Part shown: one piece after another, positions 57,027 through 64,000 of the stretch
How positions within the stretch are numbered: position 1 is the stretch's first letter
Layout: every line of letters starts with the position of its first letter
Position numbers and translations under genes: made by a program
Notes under the pieces: generated by a model
What the model was told of the DNA's origin: nothing
What the model saw: the letters and a program-made list of their open reading frames with translations, nothing else
Database searches by the model: none
Source of the DNA: Pyrus communis
Taxonomy: Eukaryota; Streptophyta; Magnoliopsida; Rosales; Rosaceae
Direction: 5' to 3'
DNA length: 64,000 nt
Assembly (NCBI RefSeq): GCF_963583255.1
Contig: NC_084819.1
Span: 14,009,259 to 14,073,258 of the forward strand

Positions 57027-59900
57027 ATGTCCAATTTGAATAAACTTGACTTCACCGCTTTAGATGTCTCTGGAAAAAACTACCTTAAGTGGGTCCAAGA
57101 TGTGAAGCTCCATCTCACTGCAAAGAATTTGCATCCCGCCATTGAAGATGAAATGGACAACCCAGTTGGCGAAGCTGAGAAAGCTACTGTCATGATTTTC
57201 ATCCGAAGACATATTCATGATGCAGTACAAACCGAGTACCTTGATGAGGATGATCCACAAGCGTTTTGGGTCACTTTGGCTAATCATCTTGATCACCAAA
57301 AGGACATTTTCTTGCCTTAAGCTTTTACGCTTCCAAGACTTTAAGTTTGTAAATGAATATAATTCTTAAGTTTGTCGAATTCGATCACTTCTCAAGTTTT
57401 GTAATGAGACCTTGATCGAAGAGGATCTTTTGGAGAAGACCTAGTTGACCTTCTCTACTACTAATATTGTCCTACAACAACAATATAGGGCTCAGAACTT
57501 CACTAAGTTTTCGGGTTTGATCTCTGTTTTACTACTCGCTGAAAAGTAGAATCAGCTATTGATGAAAAATCATCAAGCTCGACCTACTGGGGTGACTGCT
57601 GTGCTTGAAGCACACTATAGCATAAATTAATGCCCAAAATGCCAAAATATGCGTGGTATGGGTGTCCAGAAACTACCTCGTCAAGGTCAACAGAGCCAAG
57701 GCCCATCTAAGGGAGGAAACCAAGCCTAGAAGCGCTCTAACCTTGCTCCCAAGGCCCCAAACTTCAAGAATAAGGGCAAAACACCTGAAACCATGGATGT
57801 GGACATGTGCTATTGATGTGGTTCCAAGGACCATTGGTCTCATGTCTGCCGAGCTCCCCAAAAGGTTGCAGCTGAATATTATTCTTGTCGTAAGAAGTTT
57901 GAATCAAACTTTGTGCAAGTGGATGAACCGGAGAGTATCAAGATGGAGGTTTCTGACTTTCAGGAGGATACCACCCCTATAGAAGATTATAATCTTAGAA
58001 ATAAACTATTTTCTAGTTGAAATTTAGACAATGGGGTCGAATTCCACCTAGTGGCCGAACCCCCCCTTGTTTTTGGGTTTAATTTTGAACAATTTTCTTT
58101 TATGCTTGGATTATTTGTTGGTGATTTATTTTTGGATATTAAGTTTTTAATTAATTATTATCCTTGAATGCTTAAATTATTTTGAATGGATATTTGTTTT
58201 AGAACTTTTATGCATGTGACCGATTCAAATTAATTTTTATTTTAGGTATGACTAGTGGAAAAGTTAGTTGTCTGTCAGATAGTGCAATCATGCACACCGT
58301 TTTGTGTGAACCCATGCATCTATTTCACTAACTTCATACCTAAGAATGCATCTCTAACAATCCTCTCAGGCTTATCCAACCTGATCGAAGGATACGGTAA
58401 AACACGTATAATATTTTCTAATGGTACAATCTTGGTCTCCACGTTCCAGAAGTATGTTGCTAAGTTTCAAGGACATTATAGATAATAATTAACATGCTGA
58501 AACCTATGTCGAAAACGGAGTTTAATTTATGTGCATAACTTCCTACAAATATGGCAAGAAGTGTACTCTTGAGAAGATGGAGTGTATCCCGAGTGGTCTA
58601 TATACTACGACCATAAGCCCTATAGAAAGCCATTGTATGGCCGACCCTACCTTTGGTAATTACACTTTGGCATGATCGTTTGGGACACCCTGGACAAATA
58701 GTGTTGCGCTATATCCTCAAATCATCACACGGGCATCCACTAACCCGAAGTTTAGGTTCGATTCAAAGACTCGCATGTCAAACCTACTCCATGGGAAAGC
58801 TCATTATTAAGCCTTCTTATGACAAGATTCGTTCGAATCCTCCTTTCTATAAATGATTCAAGGGAACATTTGTGGACCGATTCACCTTCCCTGCGGACCA
58901 TTTAGATATTTTATGGTTTTGGTTGACACTTTCACACATTGGTCACATATGTGCTTGTTGTCCATAAAGAACGTTGTATTCTTTAAATTGTTGGCTAAGG
59001 TTATCAAGCTCAGGGCTCACCACTCTGATTATCCGATTAAATTTATTTGATTGGATAATGCTAGAGAATTCACATCTAAAACTTTTGATGACTATTGCAT
59101 GTTGGTTGGGGTTGAAGTTGAACATCTAGTAGCCTATGTTCACACCTAGAACGGCCTGGCAGAGGCATTCATTAAGCGCTTACAAATGATTGATCAATCA
59201 TTGGTCATACATACCAAGCTCCTGATCGCTGCTTGAGGCCATGCAATATTGCACGTGGCCATGTTAGTCCGCCTGAGGCTTGTTGCAACCCAACCATATA
59301 ACGCCATTTGGTTGGTTACTGTATACAAATCTGATATATAGCATCTGCGAGTTTTTGGTTGTGCGGTCTATATGTCAATTTCACCGTCTTTACGTACAAA
59401 AATGGGGTTACAACAAAGGATGGGAATCTATGTTGGATATGATTCTCCTTCAATAATTTGTTATTTAGAACCTTTGATAGGCGATCTGTTTACCATTCAT
59501 TTTGTGGATTGTCACTTCTATGAGATAGTTTTCCTGTCATTAGGGGGAGATGAGAACGTCAATGTGTCTAAAGAACGATGTGAATTATCGTGGAAGACTC
59601 CTACTTTGTCTCATTTAGATCCCGTACTTCTCAGTTTGAGACTGAAGTGCAGCACATATTAGATCACATATTCCAAATGCTTTTACCGATCTAGCGCGAT
59701 GGACAAGATCACATATTCCAGCCGCGAATGTGCCTGCAAAGATGGATATACCCAATGTATGAATGACTTCCCTCTTGGAAGCCTAGGACACCACTTTGGT
59801 TGAGGCTCAGAACCGGCTGCAATGGCAGCCAAGGTTCATAGCTTCTCTGACCTAACCGACCGAGGTGGGTTCAAGAGTAAAACTAAGCAGCCACAAACCA
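57027..59900 (+). pseudogene. First copia element gag-pol, decayed
   Basis: Gag begins at 57027 (MSNLNKLDFTALDVSGKNYL, KWVQDVKLHL). A zinc knuckle (CY*CGSKDHWSHVC) lies near 57808. Protease (DSAIMHTVL) is near 58270. The integrase zinc and core parts follow: TLWHDRLGHPGQIVLR (58657), GPFRYFMVLVDTFTHWSHM (58888), LDNAREFTSKTFDDYC, then LRVFGCAVYM. Stops and frameshifts occur throughout. It ends within the integrase-RT linker (PAAMAAK, about 59820) and the next copia element follows directly; RT and 3' LTR are missing. Confidence 0.85.
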
Positions 59901-59904
59901 GCCA

Positions 59905-62900
59905 ATTGAGTCGTGATTGCCCTCAGGGTAAATGTCCATATTGTGGCAGGACGGGACACTTTAAGAGCCAATGCTTTGAGTTAATTGGGTATCCTGAGGA
60001 TTAGGATAAGACACGTGACCCTGACTTCAATAAACCTCGAGCTTCTGTTATAGAAACCAAGGATGATTCAGATGATGTTACAAGCAAAGCATCAGCTTTG
60101 ATTGTCGGTACTTAATGTTTCCACTTCTGTTATGACTAATACATGGACAATTGATTCTGGAGTCACTGAACATATGATTTATGATTCTAGACAGGTTTAC
60201 ACCTATGCCGAGGTTAATGTTCTTAACGATGATACCGCCTCAGTTCTTGGGGAAGGCATTAGTTCCCTTTCTAATACCATGAGACTTGATATTGTTCTTG
60301 TGGTTTCCTCCTTAAATTAATATTTATTGTTTGTTGCCCAAATAACCCTTACCTTATATTGTTTGGTGGTTTTTTGGCCCTATTTTTGTGTATTTAAGGA
60401 CATCCGAATGCGGAAGACAATTGGTTATGGTATTAGACGGGGGAAGCTGTATTTTCTCGAGTTGAATTCTAGTAGCTCGGGATTGCTCACTCAAGCACTG
60501 TCAGTGAATGGGACTTTATCAGATAATAATAAAGTGTCAAATGTATGGATGTGGCATCGTCGTCTTGGCCTTGCTTCGTTTGGTTATATGCTTAAGTTAT
60601 TTCCTAGTTTGTTTGTGAAAAATGATGTTTCGCAGTTTAAGTGCGATGAGTGTGAAATGGCTAAGAGCCATCAAACTTCTTTTCCACCAAGTTTAAATAA
60701 GAGTTCTGTTCCTTTTATGATTGTGCACTCGGATGTTTAAGGCCCTTTAAAAACTGCATCTCTTGGTGGACCTCATTGGTTTGTCACCTTTATTGATGAT
60801 TGTACGAGAATGGCCTTTTAAAAATTTCACAAAATGGTTTCGGTCCAATATAATATGAACATTCAGGTGGTTCGAAGTGATAATAGAGGCAAGTATGTTA
60901 ATACCGAGCTCCGTTCTTTCTTTGATATGCACGATATTGTTAATCAGACCACATGTTCATATATCACTCAGTAGAATGGGGTGGCTGAACGAAAGAATCG
61001 ACATTTATTAGAAATGGTTCATGCTATCTCCTTGAGGCACGATTTCCCTTACATTATTGGGGTGGGCCACTCACGTCTGCTGCCTAAATTATTAATTGGC
61101 TTCCCTCAAGTACTCTCGAGTTTCAGACACCATTTCAAACACTTATGTCTTTGCTCAATTGCCCATCAGTTCCCAACCTCTTATTCGAGTCCTTGGATGC
61201 GTGGCTTTTGTCCATGTGCACCCCTTCCCCAAAAATGACAAAGCAAACTCGAACCTCGAGCTCTTCAATGTATGTTTATGGGGTACACTACTACTCAGAA
61301 GAGCTATTGTTGCTATCACCCTCCAACCAAGAAAATGTTTATCACTGCCGATGTTATTTTTTCATGAAATTGAGATGTTTTTTGGTTCTTATGAGTCCTC
61401 ATTTCAGGGGGAGTTTCAAGGTGAGGAAGTTCATTTGTTCGATTATGAAACCAAGCAGCAAACTTTATGCAGCCACCCACCACCGAACAACAGACCATTA
61501 CACATATGTTGACTGCACAACAGCCGACCGCCGAGCAGCAAGCCACGACACAATAGCCTACCGCCAAGGAGACGCCAACTGCACAACAGCCTAATTCCCA
61601 GCAGGTTGTTGCTGCACATCAGCTTATCACCAAACCTGAAATGGCGGGTGGCACGTCTCCCTTGCAACTAAACCCCATGGTTGTAGAAGAAACAATTCAT
61701 GCTAACTAGTCCCTCAATGATTCTCATAACTAATCATCTTCTACATCAAATGAACCACCACTCCATAGTCTCCCGGAAAGAATTAATCGCGGTATTCCTA
61801 AACCCACTTATAAGCAGACCTTAAGTGTAAAACTAAATATTTAGTGAGCGAACCAACCCATAACTCAAGAGTGAGGTACCTATTAAACAACTATGTGTCC
61901 ACTTGTCGCCTATCTAAATCAAATAAGTCATTTGCAAATCAATTGTCTACTGTATATATTCCTAACAGCGTGTATGAAGCCTTAGCCGATCCTAGATGAA
62001 AAAAAAACGATGAATGGGGAGTAAGAGCACTGAAGAAGAATGCTACCTGGAAACTATCGAACTTGCCAGCGAGCAAGAAACCTGTGGGATGTAATGGGTC
62101 TATACAGTGAAATACAAAGCCGATGGAACGGTTAATCGATTTAAAGCAAGACTAGTGGCAAATGGTACACTCATAAATATGGCATAGATTACATAGACAC
62201 CTTCACACCAGTAGCCAAGATCAATACCATTTGAGTTCTATTATCCCTGGCAATGAACCTAGACTAGTCGCTTCAACAGTTCAATGTCAAAAATGCATTC
62301 CTACATGGAGATTTAACTGAAGAAATTTATATGGAGCTTCAACCAGGATGTACTAGAACGAACATGAACAAGGGTAAGGAACGTAAGCTAAAAAAGTTAC
62401 TGTATGGATTGAAGCAGTCACCAAGAGCATGGTTCGGCAGGTTCACTAAATCAATGAAGGCATTCAGGTATAGACAGGGCAATTGGGATCACACTTTGTT
62501 CTTGAAACAAAAGAATAAAAAGATTACAGCACTCATTATATATGTGGATGACATAGTGGTTATAGGGAATGACCCAGCTGAACAATTGGTGTTAAAGAAG
62601 TATTTGTCCATGGAGTTTGAAATGAAAGATGTTGGATCTCTGAAATACTTTCTTAGAATTGAGGTATCAAGAAGCCAGTCTGGAATATTTATGTCCCAAG
62701 GGAAGTATATTATTGATTTGTTAAAAAAGACTGGGATGTTATCATGTAAACCTGTAGCAACTCCGTATGTTGAAGGAACGAAGTTGAGTATTGACCATAA
62801 TCAAGTACTGGTAGACAAAGGAAGATATCAGAGGTTAGTTGGGAGATTGATGTATTTGGCACATACAAGACTTGATCCTGCTCATGCCCTACGTGTGGTC

Positions 62901-63497
62901 AGTCAATATATGCATGATCCGGGAGAACAACATATGAGTGCAGTTATGAGAATATTGTGTTATTTGAAAGGGAGTCCAGGAAAAGAAATTTTGTTTAAGA
63001 AGAATGAGCATTTCAGGATTGAAGGATATACCGATGTCAACTGGGTAGGTTTGGTACATGGCCGATGATCGACATCAAGATACTTCACCTTTGTTGGAGG
63101 TAATCTAGTAACATGGAGAAGTTAAAAGCAAAATGTAGTAGCTAGGTCGAGTGCAGGAGCAGAATATAGAGGTATGGCTTTTGGTATTTGTGAACTTTTG
63201 TGACTTAAGTTTCTATTACAAGATTTGAAGGTTGATCATAGTCAATCGATGAAGTTATTCTATGACAACAAAGCTGCAAAGGATATTACTCATAATCCGA
63301 TACAACATGATAGCACTAAGCATGTGGACGTTGATAGGTTCTTCACTAAAGAAAAATTGGAAGGGAAATTAATTGAATTTCCTCCGATTAGGATTGAGGA
63401 TCAAGTGGCGGATATACTTACAAAGGTCGGTTCTAGCTACAAGTTTTCAATGTTTTTGGACAAGTTAGGCATGTGTGACATATATGCACCAACTTGA
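59905..63497 (+). pseudogene. Second copia pol: protease, integrase, reverse transcriptase, RNase H
   Basis: Protease site TWTIDSGVTEHM (60141), where the usual DSGA(T/S) has Val. Integrase pieces VWMWHRRLGLASFGYM, FKCDECEMAKSHQTSF, WFVTFIDDCTRM and NGVAERKNRHLLEMVHA. RT: NAFLHGDLTEEIYMEL (62294), LLYGLKQSPRAWF and IIYVDDIVVIGND with an intact YVDD box, in a 245-codon open frame at 62331-63068. RNase H: SSAGAEYRGMA, DNKAAKDITHNP and HDSTKHVDVDRFF. Stops break the frame before 62331 and near 63066, so it is not functional as one protein. Confidence 0.9.
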
Positions 63498-63504
63498 GAG
63501 GGAG

Positions 63505-63643
63505 TGTTGACTTGTATAATATTTCCTTTAATTGTGGGATTCCTATAATTTTGGGCTTCCTACTTTAGGTGATAAATTGCATGATTATATATACCTCAGA
63601 ATGAGAAGAATACAATAAACACATTCAAAACATTCTCTTCTAT
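63505..63643 (+). mobile_element. 3' LTR of the second copia element
   Basis: The purine tract GAGAGGGAG (63495-63503) ends one base before TGTTGACTTG (63505). About 139 bp follow to CATTCTCTTCTATA. Short LTRs of this kind end in ACA; here TATA takes that place, so the end is fuzzy. The receptor-kinase fragment begins immediately after. Confidence 0.7.
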
Positions 63644-64000
63644 AACCGGCTCCGGCGGCTTTTCTCAGGTCTTCAAGGGCACTCTTGATGACGGAACCAT
63701 CGCCGCTATCAAGCATACCAAGCACGGTGACACCGAGGGCATTGATCATATTCTTAACGAGGTTCGAATTCTCTGCCAGATGAACCATAGGAGCCTGGTG
63801 AGACTCATTGGCCACTGTATCAACCTATCCTCGTATATGAATACGTTCCAAATGGAACTCTTTATGATCATCTTCACTGTCGTCACAGCGGAAAATGGGC
63901 TCCGATTGGTTGGCGTCAGAGGATCCGAATTGCTCACCAAACAGCTGAAGGCCTTGCCTATCCTTCACTCTTCTGCTGTGCAGCCCATTTACCACGGTGA
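63644..64000 (+). pseudogene. WAK-like receptor kinase fragment, frameshifted, runs off the window
   Basis: Begins at the glycine loop: GSGGFSQVFKGTLDDGTIAA (from about 63650), IKHTKHGDTEG, LNEVRILCQMNHRSLVRLIG. After a frame change near 63825 the next frame reads LVYEYVPNGTLYDHLH, KWAPIGWRQRIRIAHQTAEG, then another shift into LHSSAV-like sequence. This is the N-lobe of a wall-associated-kinase-like (WAKL) protein. The ATP-binding Lys is present (AAIKH). The upstream half is absent, replaced by the copia LTR. At least two frameshifts make it a pseudogene unless assembly errors are involved. Confidence 0.8.

Larger units (their letters stand above)
59905..63643 (+). mobile_element. Second copia element, 5'-truncated, with 3' LTR
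   Basis: Starts inside gag at the zinc knuckle CPYCGRTGHFKSQCFELIGY (59933) and runs to a short LTR. It has no 5' LTR, primer site or gag N-terminus. Its knuckle and protease belong to a different copia lineage from the element before it, so the junction near 59900 joins two unrelated elements. Confidence 0.8.

Noticed and set aside
61096..61660. Several overlapping ORFs of 130-150 codons
   Set aside because: They are alternative frames of the broken copia integrase and its Gln/Ala-rich linker, not separate genes.
1..64000. tRNA genes, CRISPR arrays and bacterial-type operons
   Set aside because: No cloverleaf-like sequence with A and B boxes or direct-repeat/spacer array was seen, and the genes are split by spliceosomal introns.

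Overview
This is a plant nuclear window: AT-rich, intron-bearing genes, many transposable elements and one 200-N scaffold gap. Split genes with GT-AG introns, TATA boxes, a Cassandra-type 5S retroelement and the protein families all point to a dicot. A rosaceous tree such as apple, pear or Prunus is my inference, not something the sequence proves.

Layout. 1-8.4 kb: a tandem pair of intact five-exon tropinone-reductase-like SDR genes (828-3014 and 6902-8379, both +). 9.5-10.8 kb: a TE-like block carrying an intronless, broken DCL-family (DUF3223) fragment. 11.2-14.5 kb: an intact 11-exon RCC1/UVR8-type beta-propeller gene (+) with a G-box-rich promoter, a GA-repeat leader and an intronic MITE. 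14.85-19.6 kb: a convergent 10-exon atypical bHLH gene of the LHW/EMB1444/bHLH155 clade (-), whose leader holds three upstream ORFs. 19.8-20.6 kb: a cluster of three small inverted-repeat elements. 20.6-26.7 kb: no gene found, one probable LTR remnant. 26.7-27.7 kb: a LINE reverse-transcriptase fossil running into the N gap.

29.2-43.6 kb is a deep nest of transposons. A PIF/Harbinger element (30106-43495, TTA target duplication) holds a CACTA element (30424-34795), whose transposase gene is interrupted by a Cassandra TRIM (31306-31947, TTAAT duplication). The same Harbinger element carries an intronless glucose-6-phosphate translocator (GPT) fragment. That fragment is split by a long-inverted-repeat Mutator-like foldback element (35749-41051, 9-bp duplication), which itself holds a solo LTR and a second foldback. 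45.0-50.9 kb is a second nest: a foldback with an auxin-response-factor fragment, into which an hAT element (45310-50170, 8-bp duplication) has inserted.

51-54 kb: a MITE with a perfect 9-bp duplication, one small intact gene of unknown function (53213-53473, +) and a LINE fossil. 55.2-63.6 kb: two decayed Ty1/copia elements joined head to tail. 63.6-64.0 kb: a frameshifted WAK-like receptor-kinase fragment that begins exactly where the copia LTR ends.

Four multi-exon or single-exon host loci look intact (two SDR, RCC1, bHLH), plus the small unknown gene. Almost everything else with coding similarity is transposon-borne and broken. Exon borders were placed by hand from splice signals and reading-frame continuity; no search or alignment was run.
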